A stretch of DNA of 64,000 nucleotides from Gigaspora margarita (lineage: Eukaryota > Glomeromycota > Glomeromycetes > Diversisporales > Gigasporaceae). The notes below the pieces were generated by a model. That model made no database searches, was not told the origin of the DNA, and saw only the letters and a list, made by a program, of their open reading frames with translations. Within the stretch, counting starts at the first letter, position 1; each line of letters starts with the position of its first letter. Location: NCBI GenBank assembly GCA_009809945.1, contig WTPW01000547.1, positions 320,876-384,875 on the forward strand. The letters are read 5' to 3'. Shown here piece by piece: positions 1 through 9,825 of this stretch. A program made the translations under genes and the position numbers.

Positions 1-386
1 AGTGGGATATTACTTCACTAGAGCGGTTCGTTATATTTATTTATTAAGGGAGCAAGAGAGTATTTATTTGGCAAAGATATATTCTATTTATTTATAAGAT
101 AATATTCAAGATAGATAACTATTCCTAAATATTAGGGGGAGAAGAGGGGAATCTGAGTCTGATATGGGGGAGGGAGAAAAGCTAGGGTTTATATACATTT
201 TGCAAAGCTAAATAAATACTAAATATAATATAATAATAAAACTATAAAACGGTAAAACTGTAAAACTGTAAAACTGTAAAACTGTAAAACTGTAAAACTG
301 TAAAACTGTAAAACTGTAAAACTGTAAAACTGTAAAACTGTAAAACTGTAAAACTACGCTTTGGTCAAGCAACCTATTCTATAACA
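1..386 (-). repeat. 3' LTR of Gypsy-1 (partial)
   Basis: It aligns with 9504-9825 end to end; the missing part (about 97 bases) lies before the window. The copies differ by eight base substitutions, all transitions, and by eight extra copies of an 8-bp repeat in this one. It ends in TAACA, the inverted partner of the TGTTA that opens the right-hand copy. A TATATAAA box on the minus strand (188-195) matches the one in the other LTR. Confidence 0.95.
253..356. repeat. 8-bp tandem repeat (taaaactg) x13 in the LTR U3
   Basis: Thirteen head-to-tail copies of taaaactg, the last ending in taaaacta. Read in the element's direction the unit is CAGTTTTA and the array lies about 60 bp upstream of the TATA box, where enhancer repeats often sit in LTRs. 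The other LTR has only five units (9756-9795). Confidence 0.95.
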
Positions 387-398
387 TTTCCGTCCCCT
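387..398 (-). other. Polypurine tract of Gypsy-1
   Basis: On the minus strand AGGGGACGGAAA directly precedes the 3' LTR, the expected position and composition of the plus-strand priming site. Confidence 0.8.
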
Positions 399-1147
399 AT
401 AAGAACGAACTCCGTGAGTTCCTGGGTCTAGCAATTTTTCAAAGTCATCAACAGATAATCTGGTTAAGTTATTAAGAGATAAATACTGGGTATAATATAA
501 TCGTGAAGGGTCTGTATCTTGAAAGACTTGGTAGGTTCATTTGGCTCCTTTTCAAAAGTTATAAGTTCGTCGTGTTCCAAAAGAGGTTTTAAAGAGTTTC
601 TTAATTTCTTTAAGGATTTTAGAATCTTCCTTAAATTCTTCTAGAAGTCATCCTAAATAGTAACAAGCTTCAAGTGTTCGAATTTGTTTTTCTCTTTGGC
701 TTCCTCTAATTTCTTGGTTTAACCGATTTATGATTTCACTTGCTTGATCTTGCCATGCAAAAGTCAAGAGAGGACTTTCTCGTAAAGGAGTATTTTGTTT
801 ATCCTCGGTTAGGTCTTTAATGAGTTCTTTGAGAACAGCATCTGTTTCTAGTACAGTAGTTTGGATTTCATTAGTTAGAAGTTCACTTGAGGGAAGTAGT
901 GGGTCGTTTCTTCATTAACTGTTTCTGGTTCTTCATGTAGTTCTATTTCTGTAGAGTGGCTCTGGTTCTGGTTTTCATTTTCTGTAGGGAACTGTACAGA
1001 AAGTAAAATATCTTTTCCGTCAGTTACTGCAACATGATTCCCAGTAATAACAAGACTGTTGTGACATGATATGGGGTCTTGGTTCCATTGTTTAACTAAA
1101 TCTGCAAGGGCAATTAAGGTTTGAGGTTGCAGAGAAAAAGTTTCCAT
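399..1147 (-). pseudogene. Accessory ORF downstream of integrase in Gypsy-1
   Basis: A reading frame starts at Met 1147 and gives 90 residues (rich in Gln, Glu and Asn, including ENENQNQSHSTEIELHEEPE). After a frame change it can be followed almost to the polypurine tract, ending near a stretch LSVDDFEKLLDPGTHGVRS. It lies in the env position, after about 500 bp of noncoding sequence, but shows no signal peptide, membrane segment or fusion motif, so there is no support for an envelope. I do not recognise a family. At least one frameshift and several stops break it. The coding trend right up to the PPT argues that it was a real gene of the element. Confidence 0.55.
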
Positions 1148-1693
1148 TTCAAGAATTAAAGTTTATGTTATTACAAGAGAAAAGGGAAGGAGAAATGTTT
1201 CTAGTAATTTTAATGTTAAGACAAAGGTAGCTACTCTAAAAAAAATAAAAAAAAATTGTTATACATGTCAAATTAAAGAATAGGGCTTGTTTAATTGTTT
1301 CGCGGCGTCACTCATGTGACTTAAAAATCGTAATGTTGATCACATGACCAACAATCTTCTTGTCGATCAAAAATGCCGTCAAGTCAATTTGCGAGTCCCA
1401 ATGGAGTTTTCATACTAAGATAAGCTTAGTAGAAAAGATGCGCAATCCTCTGCTGCGTATTCAGTCAAATTTTAGCTCAAACAGAGCAATATTGACTGAC
1501 TTTACTTAGTGGTAATCGTTCTGCGAAGTTAAAATCTGATTCTTATCTATATATCACTATATTATTTCTGTTTCTAATTTCAAAAAAAAAATGGGGTAGT
1601 CTAGATTCGAAAAAAAAAATTATTTGTTGTACACAGTAAATTAAGGGGTTGAGGCTGTGTTTCCATCCGTTTTAAGAATTTCTTCCTAGAAAT
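1148..1693 (-). promoter_or_regulatory. Noncoding spacer between integrase and the 3' ORF, possible internal promoter
   Basis: No reading frame is visible. The stretch is locally richer in GC than its surroundings and, on the minus strand, contains a TATA-like GATATATAGATAAGAATC and two CACATG/CATGTG E-box-like sites (about 1311-1348) before the 3' ORF. Together these could be a promoter for that ORF; this is inference from position and motifs only. Confidence 0.3.
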
Positions 1694-2980
1694 TCAGATG
1701 ACAATCATAGGTTGCCAATCTTGTTTCTCGTAGTACTTAACAAGACGATCACTATTGTAGTACTGCTTTAATGTTTTTCCATCCATTGTACACAGTTTAT
1801 AGGTGCCATTATTTAATTTTTCCTTAACAATAAATGGTCCTATTCTTTTCTCTTCAAATTTTGCAGATCTAGAGGCTTCAATGTCCTTTCTTTGTACCCA
1901 TACTTTATCACCAATTTCAAATTCTTCTTTCTGTATCTTGGAATCAAATCTAACTTTCTGTTTCTTTTGAGACTTAATTGTATTTTCTCTGGCATTGTTA
2001 TGGTGGTAGGGTAATTCTTCAATTAATTCAAATGCTCTTTGGAGAATACTATCTTCTAGAGAGACTTCATCATCTGGTTCAACTGGATCTATAGGGATAA
2101 CAGTTTCAATTGGTAAAATAGCTTGTCGACCATATACCAAATGAAAAGGAGTGTATCCTGTTGTTGCATGTCATTTGGTTCTGTATGCAAATAGAACAGC
2201 AGGTATATGTGTATCCCATTCTGTATCTTTTTCTGTAACTTTTGCAAGAGAGTTACAAAGGGTTCTGTTTAATCTTTCAACCATTCCATTGGTTTGTGGG
2301 TGGTAAGGTGAAGAAAATATATGTTTTATCAAGAACTTTTCACATAGTATCCTCACAATTTCACTAACAAAATTCTTTCCATTATCTGAGAGTATCGTCT
2401 TAGGTACTCCATGTCTACAAACAATTTCTTCAAAAATAAACTTGGCTAAGGTTTCTGCACCTGCATCTGGTACAGCTTTAGCTTCTGGCCAGCGAGTAAG
2501 GTAATTGGTAGCAACAATAATATAATGGTTATTTCAAGGAGTTATTGGGAGATGTCCAACTAAATCTATTCCTACACGCTCAAAGGCTCTTCCAACTTGG
2601 ATAGGGTGGAGAGGTTCTTTTCTTTTACTTTTGCCTCGTTTCTGGCATATTTCACAAGAGCGAACATAGTTCTGAACATCTCTATACATTTGGTCCCAAT
2701 AATATCGTTCAGATATCTTATAATACATAGCATCTGTTCCTAAATGTCCCGCAGTAGGATGACTATGCATCATGTACAATATTGGTTCAACTTCAGTCCA
2801 TTTGATAACTCTAATTGGTTTGACTGGATCTTTTCTATTCTTTTTGTATAATAATTTATTTTTCACTTCATATCGTCTAGATTGATTAATAATTGTCCTT
2901 TTTTCATTGTCCGTTAAGTCAGGGGAGAGAGTGTCTGATTCTAAATACTCTAGTAGGTTTTGGTATTGGTCTAAATTCAT
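1694..2980 (-). pseudogene. Gypsy-1 integrase
   Basis: Integrase joins the cDNA to the chromosome. In order on the minus strand: an HHCC zinc domain (HSHPTAGHLGTDAMYYK then CEICQKRGK), the catalytic core with D1 in GIDLVGHLPITP, D2 in LSDNGKNFV (about 2375-2400) and E in the block HPQTNGMVERLNRTL, then a C-terminal domain with the GPF signature (RIGPFIVKEKLNNGTYKL). The frame is interrupted by TGA at 2534-2536 and 2171-2173, each where Arg is expected. The start frame overlaps the RNase H frame by four bases (ATGA at about 2977-2980), which I read as a frameshift inside a former polyprotein. The last residues end at 1694. Confidence 0.9.
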
Positions 2981-4480
2981 GTGGGGTCAATAGTATGAGA
3001 GTGTGTCTGGATCGGTAATCTAGAGAGAGCATCGACATTCGAATGGATTCTTCCGGGTTTGTGTATAATAGTAAAATGATAGGGTTGGAGTTTCATGATC
3101 CAACGACCTAAACGTCCTTTAGGTTGTGATGACTTTAGCCATTTGAGAGCAGAGTGGCCTGTGACTAAGGTAAAGTGACTTGTACCAAAATATTTATGGA
3201 AATGTTCGATGGCCCATACAATGGCAGCACATTCTAGTTCAGTGGCTCCATAATTCACTTCTTCCTTTTTCAAACTTTTACTAGCATAGGCAATTGGATG
3301 TTCCTTTTTATTATCAGAGAGTTGGCTTAAAGTGGCTCCAAATCCTTCGTAGGATGCATCTGTGGCAAGAATGAATTCTTTTCTATAGTTTGGGTAGATG
3401 AGGATAGGGCAGTGGTCAATCAATGCTTTAATTCATCAAAAGCCTTTTGACATTTCATATCCCATTCATAGGCATTGTCCTTATACAGTAACTGGTTAAA
3501 AGGATGAGCAATGGAAGAGAAATGTTTGATGAATCGTCTATAATATCCAGCGAGTCCCAAAAATAATTGTAGTTGTGTTATATTTTGGGGAGGTTGAATA
3601 TTTTGTACAGCAATTATCTTGTCTGGATCTGGGGAGATTCCTTTTNCTTCTATAATNTGCCCTAGAAAAGGTAATCNTTTCATCCAAAAATTACATTTTT
3701 CTATATTCAATTTTAATCCAGCTTTCCTAATTCTAGTAAAGACTTCTCATAGATGCTTAATATGATCATCAAATGTTCGAGAGAAGACATTGGTATCATC
3801 TAGGTATACTACAACATACTTGTAGGCTATACCTTTATAAACCTGATTCATGAGGCGTTAAAAGGTAGCAGGGGCATTACACAATCCAAAAGGCATGACA
3901 ATGAATTCATAGGTTCCGTATCTGGTTATTAAAGCAGTTTTCTCTTTATCTTCTGGGTGTACTTTTACTTGCCAATATCCACTCATAAGATCTAAAGTGG
4001 AGAAGTAAGTAGCTCCAGCGAGAGAATCAAGCATTTCTTCAATTCGAGGTAAGGGGTATTGATTTTCTTGGTAACATTATTGAGCTTCTGGTAATCGATA
4101 CAAAATCTTTTCTTTCCATTTTTCTTGTTTACAAGTACAACAGGAGAGGCCCAAGGACTAGAGGACTCTCTAATTAATTTATTTTCTAACATTCATTGTA
4201 CTTCTTCATTTATAAATGTTTGTTTAGTGAGGGGTACCATATAGGGTTGTGAGCTAATAGGGGGTCCATCATCAGTGAATATTCGATGAACAACTAGGTC
4301 AGTCCTACCTAGTTGGGTCATATCTTTTGCAAAGAGGTCTGCAAATTCAAGAAGCAATTGTCAAAATTGGGCTCCTTGACTAGTAGTAAGGGGTCCTACT
4401 TTTGGGCTAATTTCCTGAGTCATATATATTTCTCAAATGTTTCTGGGTCTATAATTGTCTGTATCTTCGAGTAGTTTTCG
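2977..4480 (-). pseudogene. Gypsy-1 reverse transcriptase and RNase H
   Basis: Reverse transcriptase copies the element RNA and RNase H removes it. The N-terminal linker reads through TDLVVHRIFTDDGPP, then [20 protein letters not shown] (4100-4160), the palm motif YLDD (3795-3806), the thumb with [15 protein letters not shown], and RNase H with ATDASYEGFGATLSQ, the Glu of TELECAAIVWA and HSNVDALSRLP. Stops: TGA 3747-3749, 4193-4195, 4361-4363 and 4433-4435; TAA 3858-3860. Frameshifts lie near 4062, 3420 and 2978. Three single-base n are present. Domain content is complete, so decay is by point mutation and small indels. Confidence 0.92.
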
Positions 4481-4489
4481 ATCATGCTC

Positions 4490-5655
4490 AGGATAACTCA
4501 AAAATTTTGAGCATTCTGGTTACTAGACTCGGGTATAGGGACAATAGACTCGGTATACAAGTCCCTTAATCGATGATGAAAGTTTTCAAAATAAGTAACT
4601 TGATTTTGCAAAGTTTTGATAGTCTGTTCCTGGTAGTTAAAGGTCTTGGCTTGTTCTTGAAGAAGAGTAATAATCTGGGCTTGTTGTCGAATCTGTTCCT
4701 GCAAAAGTTGAATCAGTTCAGCTGACTCCAGAACAGGAGAGGCAGTTTTGATGGGTGCAACACTAGTTGCCTCTAGTTCAGGAAGTGTAGTAGATTTATT
4801 GGGCTCGAGTGTTTCAGGTACAGAGAGAGTAGGTGGAGGAAGGATTTCTGTTTCTGGATCTGGAAGAGGGTGAGCTTCTTCATAGCATTCCTTGCACAAA
4901 TTTTTATATTGTTGGAGTTCATCATTTGTTTTGACCATGGTACAGGATTCACAAAGGCATGCAGTTCCTGCAAAGTTTCTTCGTAAGTTTTCCATGGCTT
5001 TCCTTCTATCAAAGTTAGGATGACTCATATCAAAGGATTCAGCAAGAATTCGTTGTAATGTTTGTTCTTCTGTTTCTGTCAATTCTACATGGGTAGCTCT
5101 CATGATGACATTTACCTCATCGTAGGTATAATCTTGATTAGATTGATCATCATACTGAGGTTCAAGAGCATGGGCAAGGTCTTCATTGCTTTCACCAATC
5201 TGGATCTGGGCTAAACGGAAAATTTGGCTTTGGTTGAGGTCATAGCTGTGTCCGGCATTCCTGGAAGATTCGGTATAATGACGTACTCGGGTCTAGAGGT
5301 TATAATTGGGGTTATATTCAACATCCTTGGCAGCTTTGTAAGCATAGAGGTGTTCAAGGTCACAAAATCGAACGTCCTCTCGACTAGAATTGAGTTTGAT
5401 CATCTTGGATCTAATTCCTTGTTCTTTACAGAGTTTGCATTCGTTTAAGGTTCCTCTGCCTTCACAATTGGTAAAGAATTCAATGCTTCGGGGATCATCA
5501 AGCTCTAAAGCATGATGGAAGTCAATCCAGCATCCTTTACACACTATAGTTTGGTTCAATGGCCTAATCTCTTCAGGCTTCTTGGGTACTTTACATTTAC
5601 AACAGTGGTGGGTGCGTAGAGGAGTAAAATAAGGGAGACGTTGGGCCTTTACTTC
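4490..5655 (-). pseudogene. Gypsy-1 Cys-rich and coiled-coil region between protease and RT
   Basis: A continuous translation with one TAG (5293-5295) covers this stretch. First comes a Cys-rich part with paired cysteines (CKGCWIDFHHALELDD, NECKLCKEQG, RFCDLEHLY; 5290-5630). Next is a polar linker, then an open frame of 201 codons (4498-5103) with another CxxC...CxxC module (ACLCESC and NLCKECYEEAH), a Pro/Thr-rich stretch, and a Gln/Leu-rich coiled coil (LIQLLQEQIRQQAQIITLLQ) near its end. I know of no standard Ty3/Gypsy domain at this place. Spaced CxxC pairs suggest zinc binding and nucleic-acid contact; the coiled coil suggests oligomerisation. Both roles are inference. Confidence 0.7.
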
Positions 5656-6150
5656 CTGAGGATCACAACCACATTCAAATCTCTAATTTTCTAATTTCTG
5701 GGTCATTTGAGGACAGATGGCTCCGATATGTCCATATTGTCTACATTAATAGCATCGGTTTTCAGGGCAGTCTTTACATAATTGTCCTAGTTGAGAACAG
5801 GTTTTACAGATATTATGTTTAGGGGCCTGCCTAGGGCAATGAGCAGCAAGGTGCCCATAGCGATGACAAGGTAACATTCATTGTTAGGGCAGTCAGCATA
5901 CAGATGATTATAGGAGTAGCAATGTCCACATTTTTGGTTAGAGAAGGATGCACTGGGTCTGGGTCTGCGAGTAATAGTAGTCCAGGTGTTGGGTTCTGTA
6001 TCTGCCATAAAAGCTTCTTTTGGACTAAGATACTCTTGTTCAAATTTTTTCAAATCTTTTTCATCAGTAAGGGTAGGTTGGGTAGGTAGAGGTTGTTTAT
6101 TTTCATATGTGGTAGGTACATGAATCTTTTTCTTATTCTAGCGAAGAGTA
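5656..6150 (-). pseudogene. Gypsy-1 array of four zinc knuckles after the protease
   Basis: Four knuckle-like units follow in tandem on the minus strand: CGHCYSYNHLYADC (5889-5930), a second with the same spacing but one base lost (5836-5876), CKTCSQLGQLCKDC (5767-5808; Gln in the His place) and one with TAA at 5746-5748 between its first two Cys (5713-5754). Adding back the lost base puts all four in one frame, with repeat steps of 54, 69 and 54 bases. CCHC knuckles bind single-stranded nucleic acid and normally sit in Gag; Gag here already has its own. A further TAG lies at 5683-5685. Confidence 0.8.
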
Positions 6151-6570
6151 TAAGCCTTGTTTTTCCAATTGTAGCTTGCATCTACTTTTTGTGACCAGTC
6201 ATTACCTAAAAGTAATGAATAAGAAGTGGTATTCATAACTTCCACATCTAGAGGAATAGTGGTTTGGTTCCTTCAATTTCTATTGGAAGATTTTTAATAA
6301 TTCCAAGAGGGCGAACAGAGGATCCAGCAGCAGAAACAATAAGGCTAGTAAAAGGGGCTTCAATTTTTAGTCCAAGTTCTTTTACAACTTGGTGAGAGAT
6401 CATGCTGATAGCAGCTCCACTATCAATTACAGCATATTAAGGTTTTCCTTGAAGTTTGATATTACATTTGACAGGGGTGGTATAGGTTGGAGTCTGGATC
6501 TGAGTTGATTTGGATTCTTGGGTCAAGTAACTAGCAAGAGAGGTACGTATAGATTCATTGACAAGGAAAG
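6150..6570 (-). pseudogene. Gypsy-1 aspartic protease
   Basis: A retropepsin-like protease that would mature the polyprotein. The catalytic motif DSGA is at 6413-6424 (minus strand) within AVIDSGAAISMISHQVV, and the second motif, LLLGNDW, follows about 75 residues later. TAA at 6437-6439 and TAG at 6138-6140 both fall where Gln fits. A small deletion near 6268 shifts the frame. The protease follows the Gag knuckle and an Arg/Ser-rich tail, as expected for Ty3/Gypsy. Confidence 0.82.
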
Positions 6571-8993
6571 CTTTATTAACTGCTCATAAGTATAATCATT
6601 TGCAGTATCGATTGTATATACATCACGAGGGTAAGGAGTAGAAGAGCGATTCCTAGATCTGGATCGATCAGAGGATCGGTAATTTCGGTAATTTCTGTAT
6701 CTATCACATGATTGACTTCGGCTTCGGGGTCGATCATATCCAGAGCGGTTATTATTATAATTTCGGTCCCTGGATCGGCTTCGGTTTCTAGATCTGGATC
6801 TGTCATAGGACTGGCTGTTTCTGGAAGAGTAATTATTACTTCGACCTCGGGATTGGTATCCTTGGTTGTACCTTTTGTTATCCTGGAATCGGGCATGACA
6901 ATTTCAGATGAAATGTCCTTTTTGTCCACAATAGTAACAAGTGGCATTGGTAGCTCCTTGTTGGGGTCGGTCTTTATTTTGGTCAGAGTAATAGGCAGGA
7001 NTAGGAGTAGGGGCAGCTTGNTTTTNAGCGAGATTAATACTAAGCTTAGNAATTTGTTCAGTAAGGCGCTCTATAGCTTTGTTGGTATCATTTGCATTAT
7101 GGTCAGAGGTCATTATCCGTCCAGTTTCCCATTTGCATGCTTCAGCAATAGCATCATCCAAGGTTTCAGGTTCAGCAGCTTGGACATTCATAGCATATTC
7201 TGGGCGTAGTCCTTGGATAAAGAATTGAATCATGACAGGAGCAGGGAAGATTTCATTTGGGTCTACTCTTCCTCTGAGTCTTTTAAAGTGGCTAATGTAA
7301 GTATCGACAGTGTCTGAGCCTTGTTTAATTTCAAAGAGTTGTTTTTGCCAAGTAGCTTTTTGTTTGGTAGTGCTAAATTTTTCTTTGAAAATATGGGTAA
7401 ATCTAACAATATCATGATTCCCATGATCATTACTATGAAAAGTAGTTGGGGGTGCCTCAAGACTAGTAAGCCATTCTTGAGCATTGTCCTTCATATAAGC
7501 ACAAGCAAGTTCTAGTTGGCAAGCAGGGCTCCAATGGTTAACTCTAGCAGCTCATTCGAATTCTTCTATCCAAGTTACAGGATCTTGGGTTCCATCACCA
7601 CGATAGAAGTCTATTTTCATAAGAGATTTTTCACCGCCTTGTCCCATAGCTTGGGCGAGAGCATTCATGGCATCAGCAGCAGCATTTAAAGCATCATTGG
7701 CCATAGCTTCTTCAGGTTCTGGTTCTTCTACAGTGGCGTCTGATTCTGAATCTGAAAATCTGAGTTCTTCTGGGTTAGGTTCTTCAAGTTCTTCTTCGGT
7801 TTCAGCTAATTCTTCTTGGTTAGGATCTTCGATTGGTCTTTTGTTGAGGTCTTCTTCTTCTTCAGATGCTTCTTTTTCTGAGGTTTCTTCTTCTGATTCA
7901 ACTAATTCTTCATTGAGTTTTTCTTCTTGTTCTTGTAAATTTATTTCTTCGAAGTTTATTTCTTCTTTGGCTTCTTCTGGATAAGCTCCAACTATTCGAG
8001 GTTCAATAACTTCAACTTGGGGTAAGTGAATTTGGTTATCGATTTGAAGAGGAGGTAGATTAAGAGGAGTAGGTACTGGGAGTACTTTGACTATTTGGTG
8101 ACCAGTGGGAGCAGGTTGTGGAATGAAAAGTTGTCAACGTAAAGAAGGTGTATTTAGAGGAGTAGTATTAGGAGTTGTATTAGCTTGGTATAGTTCATTT
8201 ACAACTGGTAATTGGGTGGTTACTGGTGGAGGAGTTCGTCAGAAATATTGTGCAGGATTAAGATTTTGGAGAAATCTTGGTAGTGGATTAGGAGGTGGAG
8301 TATCAGGTCGAGTAAGAGGTTGGTCGAGGCAAATTTCAGAGAAAGATGAAGAGGGAAGTGGAATGCGAGGAGGAAATTGGACTTGGGTAGTATTTTCGTC
8401 GTAGAGTAAGAGAGAAGATGTGTGAGAAGGTCCGGCAAAATTATCTAGATCTTCCGGTTCTAAGGTATGTATTGATCGAGTGGTAGGAGAAATTCTATAA
8501 TCTAACTCTTCGTCAGTTCCTTGAGTAATAGGAGAGAGATGATCAAGATTATTGATTACTCGGGCAAGGATTGGAGTAGAAATGGCAGGGGTTTCAAGAT
8601 GGACGTCAAAGGCGTTTCTTTCAAAGTCAGAGGGTAGAGTAGGGGCAAGAGTAAAACGGGTATTGGCACGAAGGAGAGCAGCAATAACTGCTAAAGGATC
8701 AAGGTGAGGGTTGTTGTATCTGCAGCTAAAAACAATGTCCCTAGCGGCAGCTTTAAGGGTATTGTAATCTCGAGGGAGAGTTAAAATAAAATGGGCATCA
8801 ACCGTTTGTTGAGTATAGCGATAGGCAAAATGGGTAGTTCGGTATTTGTTCCAAAAGCGACGGAAGACTCGATAATATCCTGCAGGTGGGTAACAAAGGC
8901 GGTAACTTGTATAACTTCAGTGGCAAGAGCAGAGGGGTGGTGAAGATCGTGAGTTTCGATTTGTTCTAAATGAATTTGATAAGCTCTACTCAT
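6570..8993 (-). pseudogene. Gypsy-1 gag
   Basis: Gag forms the particle and packages RNA. The start is Met 8993 (MSRAYQIHLEQIE), the first Met after the leader. After a frameshift near 8800 the frame runs through a Pro-rich part, a strongly acidic tract (7640-7990, rich in Glu), the retrotransposon gag domain (for example FSTTKQKATWQKQLFEIKQG and FFIQGLRPEYA), a CCHC zinc knuckle (CYYCGQKGHFI, with its last Cys after a stop; about 6895-6937) and an Arg/Ser/Asn-rich tail with SRSR and RNY repeats (6600-6880). TGA stops at 8239-8241, 8134-8136, 7552-7554 and 6904-6906 all sit where Arg fits. Plus-strand frames here, such as a Ser-rich one at 7667-7984, are antisense shadows of the Glu tract. 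Confidence 0.9.
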
Positions 8994-9149
8994 ATAAAAG
9001 GTCTAAGAGGTAAGCAATTTGAATTTTAATTTTTAAAGGACAAGAGAAAAAGGTTAGATACTAAGAGGTCTAAAATATACTAAGAAAAGGTAGGAAAATT
9101 TCAAACTGGGTCTAAAAGAAAATAACTAATAACAATAACTAAACAAAAA

Positions 9150-9282
9150 GTGCTACAAAAGCAGAGGCTTCAAGTATGCCCTTCTGAACGAATCTTTTTC
9201 AATTCGACAGGAAAATACCAGTGCTACAAAAGCAAGAGGCTTCAAGTATGCCCTTCTGAACAAATCTTTTTCAATTCGACAG
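9150..9282. repeat. Tandem direct repeat in the Gypsy-1 leader
   Basis: Two copies of about 61 bp (9150-9210 and 9221-9282), each beginning gtgctacaaaagca and ending aattcgacag, differ at two or three positions. They lie in the 5' untranslated leader between the PBS and the gag start. Confidence 0.9.
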
Positions 9283-9387
9283 GTAAACCAAAAATAGTAA
9301 TTTAATAAGAGAAGAAAAAGACAAGAGAAATATCCTTGCAGATAGAAGAAAAAGGGTCTTAAGGGTTCCGGTTGTTTTTAATGATTT

Positions 9388-9403
9388 CCGCTAGAAGGCA
9401 CCA
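9388..9403 (-). other. Probable primer binding site of Gypsy-1
   Basis: Reading into the element on the minus strand, three bases after the 5' LTR comes TGGTGCCTTCTAG. A PBS starts with TGG, complementary to the CCA end of a tRNA, and sits within a few bases of the LTR. The matching tRNA was not identified. Confidence 0.7.
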
Positions 9404-9406
9404 AAA

Positions 9407-9825
9407 TGTTACAAGTGACTATTGCCTTCAATATAGTACTTGCAACACAACACACGGTGACAGGGATCTTGTAAGGGTCAGAGAAGATATGAAGCAGTGT
9501 GCAAGTAGGATATTACTTCACTAGAGTGGTTCGTTATATTTATTTATTAAGGGAGCAAGAGAGTATTTATTTGGCAAAGATATATTCTATTTATTTATAA
9601 GATAATATTCAAGATAGATAACTATTCCTAAACATTAGGGGGAGAAGAGGAGAATCTGAGTCTGATGTGGGGGAGGGGGAAAAGCTAGGGTTTATATACA
9701 TTTTGCAAAGCTAAATAAATACTAAATATAATATAATAATAAAACTATAAAATGGTAAAACTGTAAAACTGTAAAACTGTAAAACTGTAAAACTATGCTT
9801 TGGTCAAGCAACCTATTCTATAACA
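9407..9825 (-). repeat. 5' LTR of Gypsy-1 (complete, 419 bp)
   Basis: It is bounded by the inverted pair TGTTA (9407) and TAACA (9821-9825). It contains five taaaactg units (9756-9795) and, on the minus strand, TATATAAA at 9691-9698, so promoter direction agrees with the ORFs. Confidence 0.95.
9691..9698 (-). promoter_or_regulatory. LTR TATA box
   Basis: Minus-strand TATATAAA within GTATATAAACCC. The same octamer occurs in the left LTR (188-195) and in the unrelated LTR of Gypsy-2 (61883-61890), each on the minus strand in line with the ORFs. Confidence 0.65.

Larger units (their letters stand above)
1..9825 (-). mobile_element. Gypsy-1: Ty3/Gypsy LTR retrotransposon, near complete, decayed
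   Basis: Two LTRs (1-386, cut by the window edge, and 9407-9825) flank an internal region of about 9.0 kb read on the minus strand. In element order it holds: 5' LTR, PBS, leader, gag with an acidic tract and a zinc knuckle, aspartic protease, a long Cys-rich and coiled-coil insert, reverse transcriptase, RNase H, integrase (zinc domain, DDE core, GPF tail), about 500 bp of noncoding DNA, a further ORF and a polypurine tract. The domain order RT-RH-INT and the GPF motif place it in Ty3/Gypsy (Metaviridae). Sixteen in-frame stops and at least seven frameshifts make it a non-coding copy. Its right end abuts a MITE tip; the first five bases outside are acaag, but the matching left flank is outside the window, so the TSD cannot be confirmed. 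Confidence 0.95.

Noticed and set aside
253-356. Regular repeats that might suggest a CRISPR array
   Set aside because: The units are 8 bp with no spacers, sit in an LTR, and the setting is eukaryotic.
399-1147. Envelope gene in Gypsy-1
   Set aside because: Position fits but there is no signal peptide, transmembrane segment or cleavage motif.
6576-6947. Minus-strand frame of 123 codons with repeated Asp/Thr/Ile
   Set aside because: It is a shifted shadow of the Arg/Ser-rich tail of gag, whose true frame gives SRSR-type repeats and follows from the zinc knuckle.
7667-7984. Ser-rich plus-strand frame of 105 codons
   Set aside because: It is the antisense of the Glu-rich tract of Gypsy-1 gag, where GAA/GAG codons read backwards as TTC/CTC give Ser and Leu.
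2171-8241. Recoding of TGA as Arg or RNA editing that restores the frame
   Set aside because: TAA and TAG stops and frameshifts are also present, and the F-box gene uses ordinary codes, so decay is the simpler explanation.
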